Origin: Dichotomocladium elegans
Lineage: Eukaryota; Mucoromycota; Mucoromycetes; Mucorales; Lichtheimiaceae
Assembly: GCA_025716815.1 (NCBI GenBank)
Contig: JAIXMN010000051.1
Span: 1 to 64,000, forward strand
DNA length: 64,000 nt
Direction of reading: 5' to 3'
Shown here one piece after another: positions 34,583-47,021 of this stretch; positions within the stretch are counted from its first letter, which is position 1, and every line of letters begins with the position of its first letter. The notes beneath the pieces are model-generated. The model did not search any database and was not told where the DNA came from. It saw nothing but the letters and a program-made list of their open reading frames with translations. Position numbers and translations under genes: made by a program.

Positions 34583-36899
34583 ATGTCAGAGGAGTTAAGA
34601 AGGTGGGTTTATTATAGTGATGAGACGACCGGGGAGAGAAACGGCGCGAGGGGGCCAACTGCCACACCCCAAGGGGGCGACAGATACGACGAGTCTATTG
34701 GCTTTCTATCTGGGAAGGCCGGAGAACAAAAAAAAAGAGTGAAAATCCCTGAGGGGTCTTTCAAGGGAGAAGCGACGAATGTTAGCCTTATGGATGACGA
34801 GAGACGCCTAAACGACTTTTTGAGACATCATCACATTAAAGAATCTAATGAGGAATCGATAAAACGGTATCAACTTGCTTTCATGTACTCCATCGCGATC
34901 CAATCAGCTTATACGCTTGTACGTGTCCATTATGTGCACTTCACTCTTGGATGTTAGACAGAATGTTATTCAAGAGTTGAAGGCCCTTCTACCTCATTTT
35001 ATTGCACGAACGCATCAACGCGATGTTGGAGATTGTCAACTTTTGCCGTTCGGTTCTTATGGGATTGGGGGATACATCGCCGGCGCTGACATCGATTTGG
35101 TCTGTCTGGCGCCGAGCACTATATCGAGGAAAGTCTTCTTCAAGAACTTCCCTCGGCTACTCTCGAAGATGCCTAACACCAAAGGGATTGAGGCAAGTCG
35201 ATACATATTCTCCCTCTTACAGAGAGTGCTGAGAATTCGAACCTATTACGATGTAAAAAGTCCATAAAACGCGCAGCCGTGCCAATCATAAAATGCACAG
35301 TCGATTCATTCTCGGTAAGGATGATCGTCGCGTTACTACCGTCATGGTCTAATTAAACTAAACCCTGTTATCATCGCCCATGTTTGACAGATCGATATAT
35401 CCTTCGTGAGTCTTAAACTGCGGACTGTGCCGTCCGATATCAATCTACTGGATGATGAGCTCTTGACGGATCTTGACGAAGTTTGTGTCGCGAGCATGGA
35501 TGGTAATGACTCACTCCCATTCTGCGTATGTGTGCATGTATGGGAAAGTTTATATTGGATGAGCACTTTCTCCTGACCCAGACGAACCTCTTAGGACCAA
35601 GGACACACCAGTTTATTATGAGCAACATCTTTCCACAACATCTGCGCTTTTTTCGGCCTGCTCTTCAAGTCATCAAGCACTGGGCAATGCAGCGTGCATT
35701 GTATGGGAAGCCACTAGGATACCTGAATGGTAGTTCTTGGACTTTTCTACTCCTCAAGACCTACATGAAAGCCAGGGATTCTCAAAAAATGTCCACATAT
35801 AACTTACTCCTCTCGTTTTTCACAGACTGGTCGACGTGGGATTGGCATCAACCTGTCATGCTTACAGAGGCAATTCCGACTCTTATGGATCAAACGCATA
35901 TTGCGTACGAAGAGCTGGTGAGAGAGATTTACAAAGCAAAGTAAGACTGTCGATACGAGCAGATGCCTTTTCTAGGAAGAGTTCAAGACAGCATTGATGC
36001 CGATCATGTCACCATGTTTCCCAGTATGCAACGCAGCGCCTTTTGTTACCCGTTCAACACGCCGAGTCATTATGGACGAGCTACAAAGAGGTACGCTAGT
36101 TGACGGATGGAAGGATTCCTCATTAATGATATAAAGCTGCCAAGATCCTCAGCTACTACAGCCATGACGATCTTCCCAGCATGCTGCATAAACTGTTCCA
36201 CAAGCTGAATATTTTCAAAAAATATATCCACTTTTTACAGATCGCCGTTACTGCAGAAAGCGTCAAAAGCAGGGACACCTGGTGAGCTGTCAACAATCCC
36301 TCTTGTCTCCTGTCTTTGCTCATTGTTGCAATTAGGGTAAGAAAAATGGCCACGAACGTTCCACGTTTGGTGCAGCTTCTAGAAGACCACCCTGATGTCC
36401 GATCTATCCATCCGTACACGACGCCCTTGATCCAGCGCCACCAATACCGAACAGACCAAGAGAAACTGGCGATTCAGGTCGGCGATTTCGACTTTAAGGA
36501 TATTCATGATGACATCGTGACACCTGGGTGGATTCATAGCATATGCTATCTTATTGGTATTACGGTCGGCCTTAGCGACGGTGAGTAGTAGTAGTGGTGG
36601 TATTTGCAGTGTATGACGGATTTGATCGTGCGACAAGCTCACAAAGGAAGATTTCTGCTGCCATCATTCTGTGTTGAAGGAGTTTTGCCGGTCATAGACA
36701 TTTCTAAACAAGTACGGTCCTTCATTGATGACTTAGAAGGAAGGAGGAATAGGAACGATAAGGACGTGACATTTTCGGTCAGAGCAGTCAAGAGGTAAGT
36801 GGCTAGTACGATGATGAAGGAGTAGTGTTTGTTGCTAAAATTTAACCTCTTCCATTTAGGAGAGAACTGGTCAACCTCGCCAAAAGCTTCGCCGACTAG
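34583..36899 (+). CDS. PAP1: Poly(A) polymerase
   Basis: About ten exons, 569 aa: 34583..34866, 34958..35192, 35261..35314, 35391..35502, 35595..35917, 35976..36090, 36137..36281, 36336..36580, 36638..36794, 36860..36899. The nucleotidyltransferase motif FGSYGIGGYIAGADIDL carries D139 and D141; the third Asp is D193 (IDISFV), so the catalytic triad is present. IKRQNVIQELK, AAVPIIK, VIKHWAMQRALYG and GYLNGSSW match PAP central-domain blocks; VIDISKQVRSFIDDL matches the C-terminal RNA-binding region. The product is shorter than many fungal PAPs (no long C-tail). Exon 2/3 borders are uncertain: a GC donor at 35193 with an AAG acceptor, or GT at 35197 with the acceptor ending at 35276, both keep frame. 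The exon 9 acceptor (CAAG at 36637) is also tentative. Confidence 0.82.
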
Positions 36900-38339
36900 C
36901 CGATGGAAAAGAAACAAAAGCGATGATATACCGTCAAAGGAAAGAGACATTATTTTTTATTACCATACTGTTGAAATCAACATAAGAATGTGTCCGAATG
37001 CCTTCATCATCTATGACCTTCACGATTAGAAAAATAAATTTGGGTGAGGGATAGACTCAATCCTCCTGATGTTGAAATCATGCGCTCGCTCATGTGGAGT
37101 AAGCCCGCCATTTCCACAAGTGATGCCGAGGAGCGCTCCGGCTCCATAGTCATATCTGCAGCCCATGTTTGCTTTAGACATCTACAGATAATCCAGACTC
37201 CATCATTTTTTCTGCGTGCGGGTCGAGAAATTGCTGTTTTGACTATACTCTATCAAGCAGGCTTCGTCGGACGGGAAAGGCCCGGAGAAGTTGTTAGGTG
37301 CTTCAGCACCGCAGTTACCCATCACCGATACAGCATGCAGACACATCAGGTCACCGACGAGCTTTTTCGTCCGCTCGCTGCGTGTTGAACAATGTCAACT
37401 GACGGAAGTTCGCAGGGATAGCGCGGTTCGCATCAGTGCCATCAGACATTTGCTGACCGGGGAGGAATCTTTGCGCTTCGGCACGGTTTCAAGGCATTCG
37501 GCGTGATTCGCCCAGCCACGCAGTTAGGCCACGCCAGATGCAGCTTTTTCGCATCTGAACATCTCCTCCAAGCCTTGTATACTTGTTAGTGTTGTAAATC
37601 ATATTCTGCCGCGATTTGATAACGTTAGCACGTCCGGGTGGTGGTGAGATGCCCTCCCGGCACTCTTGGAGACACAGAAGAGAAGGCCCATTTTCCCAGG
37701 ATAGGTTGGACACTATTTCGGAATCGTGTATTTGTACTTGATCGCCTCATCCATTGGAGCCTGAGACTTGCATTTGATGTCATCCCCGTCCCATTATGCT
37801 CCGCCTTGGGAGCTCGAGACCGACCATTGCTTCCCTGTTTCTTGAAAATACGATTATGATACTTAACACAATGGAATGGCCGCTGCATTGTGGGAACAAG
37901 CCATATGTACTGTTGACTTCTTTGTGGTTGCTGCGTCTACAGTGATGGCATCAAGGAATCTCGGGGTTTGTCAATACAAGATGTATTACGCGCATATTTG
38001 TTGTGATAACCAAATAGAATATATATTTCTTCGCTAATGGTCAATTTGTAGGTTCGAAGCAGCAGCATGCATTCGAGACATTGATTTCCTCCAATTACAA
38101 AAGCTAAACTAGATTGTGGAATGTAAGAGGGGTACAGAAGGGAAAGAGCGAAAGGAGTAGACGACTCACATACCCTGTGACTCACGTCGTAATCGTGAGT
38201 CATGTGGTGGTGATGATGATTGGGGGGTGGGATGGGGGGTAGATGAGCAACCTGTCAAGTGGGAAAGGCGGGGTAGAAATCTTTCTGTTTTCCCTTATCG
38301 GTTCTTCTTGCCCCTCTCCGCCCCCCTCCCACACACGCT
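36900..38339. other. Intergenic, 1.4 kb, HIS5 promoter at right
   Basis: No gene recognised between poly(A) polymerase and HIS5. The last 180 bp contain TGACTCA-type sites (separate entry) and a G-rich tract at 38221-38240. Confidence 0.5.
38163..38202. promoter_or_regulatory. Gcn4/CPC1-type sites upstream of HIS5
   Basis: TGACTCA at 38178-38184 and its reverse complement TGAGTCA at 38196-38202 face each other 11 bp apart, with a partial CGACTCA at 38162. They lie 138-162 bp upstream of the HIS5 ATG. TGACTCA is the known site of the fungal general-amino-acid-control bZIP activator, so starvation induction is expected by analogy. Confidence 0.7.
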
Positions 38340-39611
38340 ATGCCCTTCAGTCTCGAGAAACTTATCCGTCCCAACATCCTGGCTCTCTCGCCCTACCGTT
38401 GCGCCCGTGATGATTATAGCTCTGGTGTGCTACTAGACGCCAACGAAAACGCCTATGGTCCAGCGCTTGCCGCGGAGATGGACGGCGATCTCAACAGATA
38501 CCCTGATCCATACCATGTCCGTGTCAAGGAACGTCTGGTTAAATTGCGCAACCTCAAGTCGACGAATCAAGTTTTCCTTGGAGTCGGCTCGGACGAAGTC
38601 ATCGATCTTGTCATTCGCGTCTGCTGTGTGCCTGGCAAGGACAAGATCTTGATTACCCCTCCTACCTATGGCATGTACTCTGTGTCTGCCCAGATCAACG
38701 ATGTTGCTGTTGTCAAGTGCAACCTTGACGTAGAGAATGGGGCATTCCAATTGCGCGCGGACGATGTACGTAGTGTGGCCCGTTTTTTTTGATGTATACA
38801 CATATTTATATACATACATATCCGTTCCTTTAGATCATTGCCACCCTGAAGGCAGATCCCAGCATCAAAATCGTCTTCCTCTGCTCGCCTGGAAATCCTA
38901 CCGGTACTTGCCTCAAGCACACTGACATCCGTAAAGTGCTGGATTCGGGATACGAAGGCCTGGTTGTTGTAGATGAGGCATACGTCGATTTCGTAGAGCA
39001 TGAGAATGGCTCTGTGGCTCACCTGGTTAGCGAGTATCCTAATTTGTTGGTGTCGCAGACGTTAAGCAAGAGCTTTGGTCTGGCTGGTATCCGGTAAGCA
39101 AAAAGTGAACGCAATCTATGGGTGTCTGTTTTCGTTTTGATACATATAATACAACAGACTCGGTATTGCCATCGCCGATCCAGCCTTTATCCAGATCCTC
39201 AACAACACAAAGGCCCCGTACAACATTGGCACGCCTAGTGCGCAGATTGCTTATGATGCGCTCTCGTCGGAGGGTATTGCGAAGATGGAGGAATATCGCA
39301 AGGCACTCGTTTCCCAGCGTGGAGTGATTCTCGAGAGCCTCGCTCGTTTTCCCGTCCCTGGTATCGGTCAGATCCTTGGCACCAATGATGCCAACTTTGT
39401 GCTGGTGCAGATCTTAAACAAGGAGGGTCAGCCCTGCAATGTCCGTTCTGAAAAGGTCTACAAACTGATGGCCGAGTCGAAGAATGTGGTGGTGCGCTTC
39501 CGTGGAAAGGAGTATGGCTGCACTGGTTGCCTCCGTATCACCGTAGGCAAGGAGGACGAAAATAGAGAAATGCTAGAGAAGTTGGCAGAGGCTCTTCGGG
39601 AGACTGCCTAA
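38340..39611 (+). CDS. HIS5: Histidinol-phosphate aminotransferase
   Basis: Three exons, 38340..38765, 38834..39093 and 39158..39611, give 379 aa, the usual size. The enzyme is a PLP-dependent class I/II aminotransferase that converts imidazole-acetol phosphate to histidinol phosphate in histidine synthesis (cytosol). Evidence: the N-terminal LDANENAYGP block, VGSDEVIDLVIR, PPTYGMYSV, SPGNPTGT, VVVDEAYVDF, and the Schiff-base lysine at about K221 in TLSKSFGLAGIR; C-terminal VRFRG and LRITVG. Introns are GT-AG and phase 0 and 2. Upstream TGACTCA sites fit general amino acid control. It is not adjacent to other his genes. Confidence 0.95.
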
Positions 39612-40916
39612 GCACGCGCGATTTTGAATTTTTTATACAAATTGCATAAAGTTGTTGTCATCTATAGAACGTACAAATCGTTCACCGTATCCATTCACTC
39701 ATTCTCCCAAGGACAAGGAACGGTGGTTCTCTTGAAATATATTATCGTGGTCATGGTTGTCTCGATGGGCCCTCAGCATGTATACAAGAATTGCGCTACT
39801 GACACTGGATACCACCATTTATTCTTTAATAATGGGTAATTACGCAGTGGTATCATGAACTCTCATTACGTACTTCGCCATAATATCCCTATCGAAGGGA
39901 CAAAGCTCTTTGCAGTTCTACATGAGTATTCCCGTGGAGTAGAGTACAGTAGTAATACTACAGTAGCTTCATACGCGGATGTCACAGGTTTTCATGGCTC
40001 GTAGCGACTACCGACGTCTGGTGGCTGCATACAAGGCTGCTTGACGCCGAGATTGTTTCCAAGGTTGCACTACATACTGTATTTATCGTTGGTTTCGTCT
40101 TTGGGGGGGGCAACGTAGCCATTGCAGAGATCGTCATTTTGAAGCACGTCTCAGTGCTTTTCATGTAGATATGTCGCTATCTGCAGATGTATTCAACAAG
40201 GACCTATGTTCTCTTCCGCTCGCCAATCTGCCTCCTCACTTAACCAAGACTGGCCTAAAATCAAGTCTCTGGAACTGCTTCTGTACAATAATAAAGGCGA
40301 TTTCCAGCAGTGCACGTTCCCGAAAAAAAAAAAACGCGTGGATGCTTTTTCACTGAGAAAGGACTTGTACCTTTTTCTGCTCCCGCACACAGAATCTTTC
40401 TCCAAAACATCGACTCGTTGTCTCGGTCATTGCACGCTATGCATGTAGCTGCGATTGAACATAGGTGGGGCTTCGCACGAACTTTCTTCTCTTTTCCGCA
40501 CGCGAGAGAGAGAGAGGAGTTCAGAATTACCGCACAGTTCTGCTAGATGTTGCTCTGTATGGGTCCCCAAGAAACACAAGCAAAACAGTACAGTACCCCT
40601 TCCTTTGTCGATGATGGCGGCGATAGGCTTAGGTCAGTTGGATACGCACACCAACAACACCAAAGCGGTGTCCGTCTTCGTTGCTGCTATTGCAGAAAAA
40701 TCCTACTACAGGTGTACTCCATATAAAAAAAAAAAACTGACGATGTTTTGCGGTTTCTATTTTAGTCAGCATGCTAATCTTTTTTTTTTGTTTCGAACAA
40801 TTGTGTATACACAAATGGTCAGGGGGGAATCGAAATGAGAATGTCGAAGTTTATGAATGATGGCTGGAATGTATGATTAGGAAGGGAGAGAAGGTAATAT
40901 CGAGTAGTGTATATAA
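39612..40916. other. Intergenic between convergent HIS5 and ARG8
   Basis: 1.3 kb between two convergently transcribed genes; 3' UTRs are expected at both ends. Homopolymer runs at about 40323-40334 and 40726-40737. No gene recognised. Confidence 0.5.
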
Positions 40917-42491
40917 TTAAGCCGACTTGCTGAACTCTTGAAGAGCACCGGCGAGGCGGGCGACACCCTCGCGGGCCTCGTCTCGGGAGATGATGAGTGG
41001 GGGGATGACGCGGATGGTGTTGCATCCTGCAGTGACCAGAAGCAAGCCTCTCTCGCGAGCCATCTTGACAACAGGCGCAGGGTCTGCATGAAGCTCGACG
41101 CCGAGCAAAAGACCCTCGCCGCGGACATCCTTGATGACGTCGGGCATCTCGGCCTGGAGAGCTTGCAGGTCAGCCTTCAAGGCCTTGCCCTTTTCGACGA
41201 CCGAGGCGAGGAACTCAGGTTTGCTCAATCGGTCAAACACGTGGACTGCGACCGCGGCTGCTAGCGGATTACCTCCAAAAGTAGTGCCGTGGTCTCCGGG
41301 CTTGATGATTTCAGACACCTTGCTGGCAGTGAGAACAGCGCCGATGGGCACGCCGTTCGCAAGCGGCTTGGCCATTGTCAATAGATCAGGCGAGACGCCG
41401 CTGTGCTGATGGCCCCAGAGCTTACCTGTACGACCGAGACCGCACTGGGGTGATACATTTGTTCATGGTTAAGAATAGACAACAGCCCAAAGTCCTTTCT
41501 TCATGATCCTTATCTCACCTGGATCTCATCAAAAATCAGCAAGGCATTGACCTCGTCGCACCGCTTGCGCAAGGCTTCCAAGAACTCCGCCTTGGCTGGA
41601 TGCACACCACCCTCGCCCTGGACAGGTTCGACAATGACACCGCAGGTGTCGTCCTTGATGGCCGCGAGTGCGGCATCGATATCGTTGTAGGGAACGGATG
41701 AGAAACCAGGGACCAGAGGGGCGAAGGGTTTCTGGTACTTTGGATTGTAGGTGGCCGAGAGGGCGCCCATGGAACGGCCGTGGAAGCCGTGCACAAAGGA
41801 CACGATCTTGTGCTTATCGTCGCCCTTCACATGTTTGCCCCACTTGCGGGCGAACTTGAGCGCAGCCTCGTTGGCCTCCGTACCTGAATTGGCGAGGAAG
41901 ACCTTGCTAGCCCAGTCGCTGCTGCTGCTGCTTGCACGGGTGGTTGTCACGAGCATCTCGGCGAGCTGACCAGCCGTTTCGTTGTAGTACAGATTCGAGG
42001 TGTGGACCAGCTTCTGGGCCTGTTCCTGGAGCACCTTCGCAACCCCATCATCGGAGTGACCAAGAGCCACCACCGCAATACCCGCAGTGAAGTCAAGATA
42101 TGCACGGTCGTCCGTATCGTACACATAACAACCCTTTCCACGGCTCACGATCAGATTCGGTCGACCGTATGTCGACATGGTGTATTGGTTAAATCGTTCG
42201 ACGGTCTCGAGTGCGGCTGCAGAAACTTTGTTATCCGGGTGAGTGATCTGGTGAGATGCAATACGGGGTTAGAAATCGGAATACGTGGGATTTTTTTTTC
42301 TTTTTGGTTATTACCTCAGTGACAGCTTTGGGCAGGCTGCTCGCGAAACGAACCTAATAGAGAGAGAGAGAAAACGCATGAATATGGACGAAGCGAACAA
42401 AGCAAATCTGACTTGAGATGCCTACATTGGCCTTGAGGGCAGTTTGAGCAAAATTGCGAGTCATTCGCGTCGAACGGAGAATGGTGTTCAT
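40917..42491 (-). CDS. ARG8: Acetylornithine aminotransferase, mitochondrial
   Basis: Four exons, complement(40917..41444, 41519..42247, 42315..42353, 42426..42491), 453 aa. All introns are phase 0. The first two small exons encode an Arg/Ser-rich, acid-free leader (MNTILRSTRMTRNFAQ, VRFASSLPK), a typical mitochondrial presequence. The body is a class III PLP aminotransferase: DFTAGIAVVALGHSD, NSGTEANEAALKFARK, HGFHGRSMGALSAT, VEPVQGEGG, LLIFDEIQCGLGRTG, and the PLP lysine at about K304 in TMAKPLANG. It makes N-acetylornithine in arginine synthesis. The family also includes ornithine aminotransferase, but QCGLGRTGKLW and overall length favour ARG8. A TGAGTCA site lies about 98 bp upstream. 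Confidence 0.93.
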
Positions 42492-42588
42492 GGTGTTTAT
42501 TGTTTGAAATGAGGAAAAAATGAGAGGGGGGAAATTTTGCTCTTTTAAAAAAAAATTATGGAACGGAGTCCCCACCCTTCCCCGTGTG

Positions 42589-42595
42589 TGAGTCA
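42589..42595. promoter_or_regulatory. Gcn4/CPC1-type site upstream of ARG8
   Basis: TGAGTCA followed by CGT, 98 bp upstream of the ARG8 ATG (minus strand). Same motif as at HIS5. Function is inferred from the known fungal activator site. Confidence 0.6.
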
Positions 42596-43412
42596 CGTAG
42601 TATCTTTTTTTTTTAGCCGGGCAAGATGGACTACCGATCCCAATGGATAGCTATCCCCCCCCTGCAAGCGATTTGGTTCGTTGAGGCTAGCACGTGAAGT
42701 TGTCGAGAGATATCACCAGCGTTGAGCAACAACAAATACTATTTATTTGGTCTGTTGTATTCTACACGCTCTTAATTCCTACCCTCCGGACGAGCCCTTT
42801 TTTCTCTTACAAATGCCTCAATTGCCGGTTCTCCATGTTCTTTGCTGCGCGTCAACATGCATTGAATACGCGCGTACGTCAAGAGCTTTTTTTGGGGGGG
42901 GAGTAGGGCGAGTAGAGAAAAGCTCTGATACGTTGAATGTTGAGCAATGGTGAGAAGCTATCTGTTGGCATCGGTTATCCTTGAAATAGCATCCATGCGC
43001 GGGGATGTTTTATACTCCAAGCTTTAATTATGAAGCCTGACCCTTCCTCCTGCTCATATTACTGCTCAACTTTCCTCGCCAACAACGAATCTGGTAGTTT
43101 TAAGTGTTTTGTATGAGGACGGCGATCCCCATTTGGTTCCTGTTGAAGGGTTCAAGTAAAAAGCAACAGTTGATGTCTTTTTAATAAATCATCGTCCAAA
43201 CTATCGCACATAGAGCGACACTTTGTAAGTAACATATATATATAATAATGTCCGTGAAGTGTTCGTCAGAAGAACGAGGACATAAATTAACAGAGACCCA
43301 TTCCATTCAGTAAGGTGGTCGGACTCCTTTTGCCGCTCCAAGGGAGCCACTCAGAGTTGTTCCTTTTTTATTAAAAGAACCTTAAATATCGCTCTATGTT
43401 ATTTCAAGGGCC
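42596..43412. other. Intergenic between divergent ARG8 and ABC transporter
   Basis: About 0.8 kb holding promoters for both divergent genes. Contains a G-run at 42893-42901 and a TA-rich stretch at 43231-43247. No gene recognised. Confidence 0.5.
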
Positions 43413-46039
43413 ATGGTTCATTCACGATCCAGCTTGATTTCTGAATCCGAATCAATGATTGAGCTCGAATCACAACATCCAGGCCATAAAAATGCTTCTT
43501 ACAGTTTCGATCGAGTATTCTTACGCAGACTTGAGCGGTTGATCTTTGTCCTGTTTCCTTCGTCGCGGGACGATCGATGCTGGTCTCTTTCGCCCAAGAT
43601 CCGCGAAAACAGTCTCTTCTGGCTATACATTATGTTTATTGCCCTGAGCTGCGGCACCGAGATCGTCTACTACTACGTCGGGTTGCTACCCAGCCGGTTC
43701 TACGGGATTCTTTCTAGCAGTGACTTCCCGGCTTTCGTTCGGTTTCTGTTTCCTTGCCTCTTGCTCGTCTTTGGTGCTGCTGCAGTAGGTTTCTTTTATT
43801 GGGATGCAAACGACTATGGACAATAACACATATCCATTCTCTCTCTCTCTCTTTACCTGAAGGGCAAAAGCCTGCTATCTTACCTAGGCGGACTATTCGC
43901 TTTGAGGATTCGCAAGTTGCTTACGCAGCATCTTCATCAGCGATATATCCGGCCGAAGGTTATGTATTTTTTGACGACCTATTACAGCCACCTTGATAAC
44001 CCGTAATGAGCTGCACTTGAAGTTGCATTTATTCGCATATTGTTCGTCATTACTTTCTCTGACATGCTTTTCGGCTTAGTGACCAGCGGATCACTCAGGA
44101 TACCGACAAATTCGCCGAGTCGCTGCGTCAGATTGTGGAGAATCTCATCATTGCACCGATCCTGGTGATCTATTACACGTGGCAATGCTGGGCCGTCAGC
44201 GGGGCACTGGGACCGATCATGATCTATCTCTACTTTGTCATTGGGTCGGTGATAAGTCGGCTGCTCATCAGGCGTATCGTGAACACGGTTTTCTATAAGG
44301 AACATGCCGAGGGTAATTTCAGGTATGTCCCCGAGGTGGGGTGGGTGGGAAGAGGGAAATGACATGTCTGAAGCCAGCTTCACTGATGCATTCCGTGTAC
44401 TTTTTGCCTGTTGGGATGGGTGCTATAACGAAGATTTCTGCACGTCCGTCTACGTCAGTTTGTAGAATCCATTGCATTCTCCAATGGCGAGCCCGGAGAA
44501 AATCGACATGCAACGCGCAGCCTCGATGAACTGCTGGATTATCAGCGTCGGATTGTAAACAAAGAACTGCCTTTGAATTGTAAGTGAGATGCGGGTAGAT
44601 CAGGGGAGTGCGGCACATGATTTAACCCGAAAGCTGGGGTCTGATGATGAACAATAAAGTGGCCAATGAGAGCTTTGCTTACTTCGGATCCATCTTGAGT
44701 TACTTGATTGTGGCCATGCCCATTTATGCAGGTGTCTTTGCAGACAAAGACCCTGCTGAGCTAAGCGAAATCATCTCCAAGGTAAATAGGGGGGTTGGCT
44801 GGCGATCTGATGCTGACTTAATAACCGGTTCTTTGTTAGAATTCGTTCTTTTCATTGTACCTCATTTTCAAATTTAGCACCATCATCGAACAGTCCAAGA
44901 AACTCTCGGAACTGGCGGGTTATACTGCTCGCATCGGAGAGCTTCTCGAGGCGATTGACGATATTGAAGATGACCTTATCTCCGAAACACAGCAGCCGCA
45001 GTCGGATGCTTCCACAAGGTAAAAAAAAAAAAAAGAGTGACAATCATTATGCAGTTGAGCATGCACGTGGATTTTAAGTTGCATTTCGTAGTGATGGATC
45101 AATCCTGTTTGAGGATGTGCGGCTCGTGTCACCCAATGGCAAGACGTTGCTCAACCGATTTTCGTTTCGCATTGGACCGAACGATTGCGTAGCCTTTGTC
45201 GGCCGAAATGGTATGTGCAAAAGTCGCTGAAAAAGAATGCAAATGCAGCTGAGGATGAAAATGGACTAAGTACTATTTGGCAATAGGTAGTGGCAAATCG
45301 TCCTTGCTGCGAGCATTGTGCGGACTATGGAAATGTGCTTCTGGTGTGACCAAAAAAAAAAATTCTTCTGGGAAGATGCAATTGCCTAACTTTTTCTTTT
45401 TTTTATCTCGTGCACTTAGGGCGAATTCTTTTGCCGAAAGGATTAACGAAAAAGGATATCATGATATTACCGCAGACACCCTATCTCATCCATGGCTCAC
45501 TCCGTGAGCAGATCATGTATCCACACATTACATCAGCAACACCCGGTAAGCTCCCACAAAGCAATTGTTCTCCTATTCTCTGTTTTAACAATGGCTCGCA
45601 GTCTCTGATCACCAGATCCGTGCATTGCTTGAGCAGGTACAGCTAAGTCACCTTGAGATGCACATCCATTCTTTTGACACTGTGTATGGCGAAGAATGGC
45701 AAAAAATGCTCTCTCCTGGTGAACAGCAACGGCTGATGTTTGCACGGATCCTTCACCACAAACCGCGCTTCGCAGGTAAAAAAAAAAATAAAGAGAGATG
45801 CACAAATTCATTATAAAGCAGCAAGAGAAAATTAATGAGCTGACACTTTTGTAGCATTAGACGAAGCAACAAGTGCTATGGATACCGCAGCGGAGGCACA
45901 TTTGTACAAGTTGCTAATGAACATGGACATTGCTATCATCAGCGTGAGCCATCATCCTGAATTGATGGGCTATCACAAAAAGATTGTGACGCTCGATGGC
46001 AACGGAGAATATACCATCGACGATAACCGGAGGCTGTAG
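43413..46039 (+). CDS. ABC half-transporter, subfamily D (ABCD4-like)
   Basis: Eleven exons: 43413..43784, 43863..44002, 44080..44322, 44434..44579, 44660..44781, 44840..45018, 45092..45210, 45287..45343, 45420..45545, 45602..45775, 45855..46039; 620 aa. The N-terminal transmembrane domain carries the ABCD hallmark NPDQRITQDTDKFAESL and, later, the YFGSILSYLIVAMPI segment. The nucleotide-binding domain has Walker A GRNGSGKS (about 438-445), Q-loop LPQTPYLIHG, signature LSPGEQQR, Walker B and D-loop FAALDEATSAMD, and H-loop SVSHHPEL, so it should hydrolyse ATP as a dimer. ABCD1-3 import acyl-CoA into peroxisomes; ABCD4 works on lysosomal cobalamin. The short N-terminus and NPDQRITQD favour ABCD4, but this is inference. 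Several acceptors are AAG rather than YAG. Confidence 0.87.
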
Positions 46040-46823
46040 ATAAACCGAGAAAGGAACACAGAGACCTGTTTTCTTTCTTTGAACGTGTTTGTTGCACGAT
46101 GAATTAAAACGTGATGTGATGTTATCATTTCGGAGCATGATCCGATATGAAGATTAATTTTTTTCTACGGCTTCCTGAGTCGTCGACTCCATGTGGGTCT
46201 GCTGCTTGCAATACGGAATGGGCAAAAAAACGATTGTTTATGGATATATATGAAAAAAAAAGAAGTTACTTGCAATAAACTGGCCTTCACTTGCCTTGTC
46301 AAATCACCAATCTGTACGTGTGTTTTCCAAGTGCAGTGATGCTTCCTGCTTTTCTTGGTTTGTTTTGGGTGGGGTAGAGGACCCTATGGGACTGCGTATG
46401 TTTTGCGAATGCTTGAAAATCAGGTTCTACAGGAACCATTGTGAATGCGTGTGATGACAGCCTTTGCAAGTTGACACAGGATGGGGTAGAGATTGGCGAA
46501 GAATTGCAGACTTCTATGTGAGTGGCGTCGGAGGGAGAGGGGGAGGGAGGAATAGGAGCAGGGGCAGGAACAGGAACAGGAGCAGAAGCAGAAGAAGACG
46601 CGCTGAGAAGCAGTCATGACATATCCAATCCCTAGCGGGGCCTTTGATGAGAAGGTCAACGAGGGAGAGGCAAGAAGGTGTTCTGATCAGGCGATTGTTT
46701 CCGTTCTGCAAATGAAAAAGAACGCGTGGTCAGCCCATCCAGTCGATTCAATAATTTTGTCTCGTGTGGGTTTTTGCACGCACTTCACACACGTCGACTC
46801 TACCACCCCTTTTCTCCTACACA

Positions 46824-46861
<38 letters not shown>

Positions 46862-47021
46862 TATATATAAATTACCTAAATATACCCATCTAATCACCTC
46901 TGGGAGGAGTCCTTGTAGGAACACGTTCTCTCACCTAATATTCCATTCTTTATTCCATTTCCTTCTCTCTCTTTCTTCCATTTTCCTTCTTCCATCTCCC
47001 ACTCAAAGTGCCGCATATTCA
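46040..47021. other. Intergenic, 1 kb, with CA microsatellite
   Basis: No gene recognised. Contains a GGAACAGGAGCA-type repeat at about 46550-46600 and a (CA)n tract at about 46823-46860. Pyrimidine-rich DNA at 46940-47000 just precedes the kinase start and looks like a core promoter. Confidence 0.5.

Noticed and set aside
34583..34957. Poly(A) polymerase exon 1 extending to GTACGT at 34919
   Set aside because: That donor adds about 15 hydrophobic residues where the family has none; the GTATCA donor at 34867 joined to 34958 gives IKRQNVIQELK, as expected.
46616..46870. 84-aa ORF over a CA microsatellite
   Set aside because: The C-terminal part is Thr/His repeat from (CA)n and the rest resembles no family; no splice continuation.
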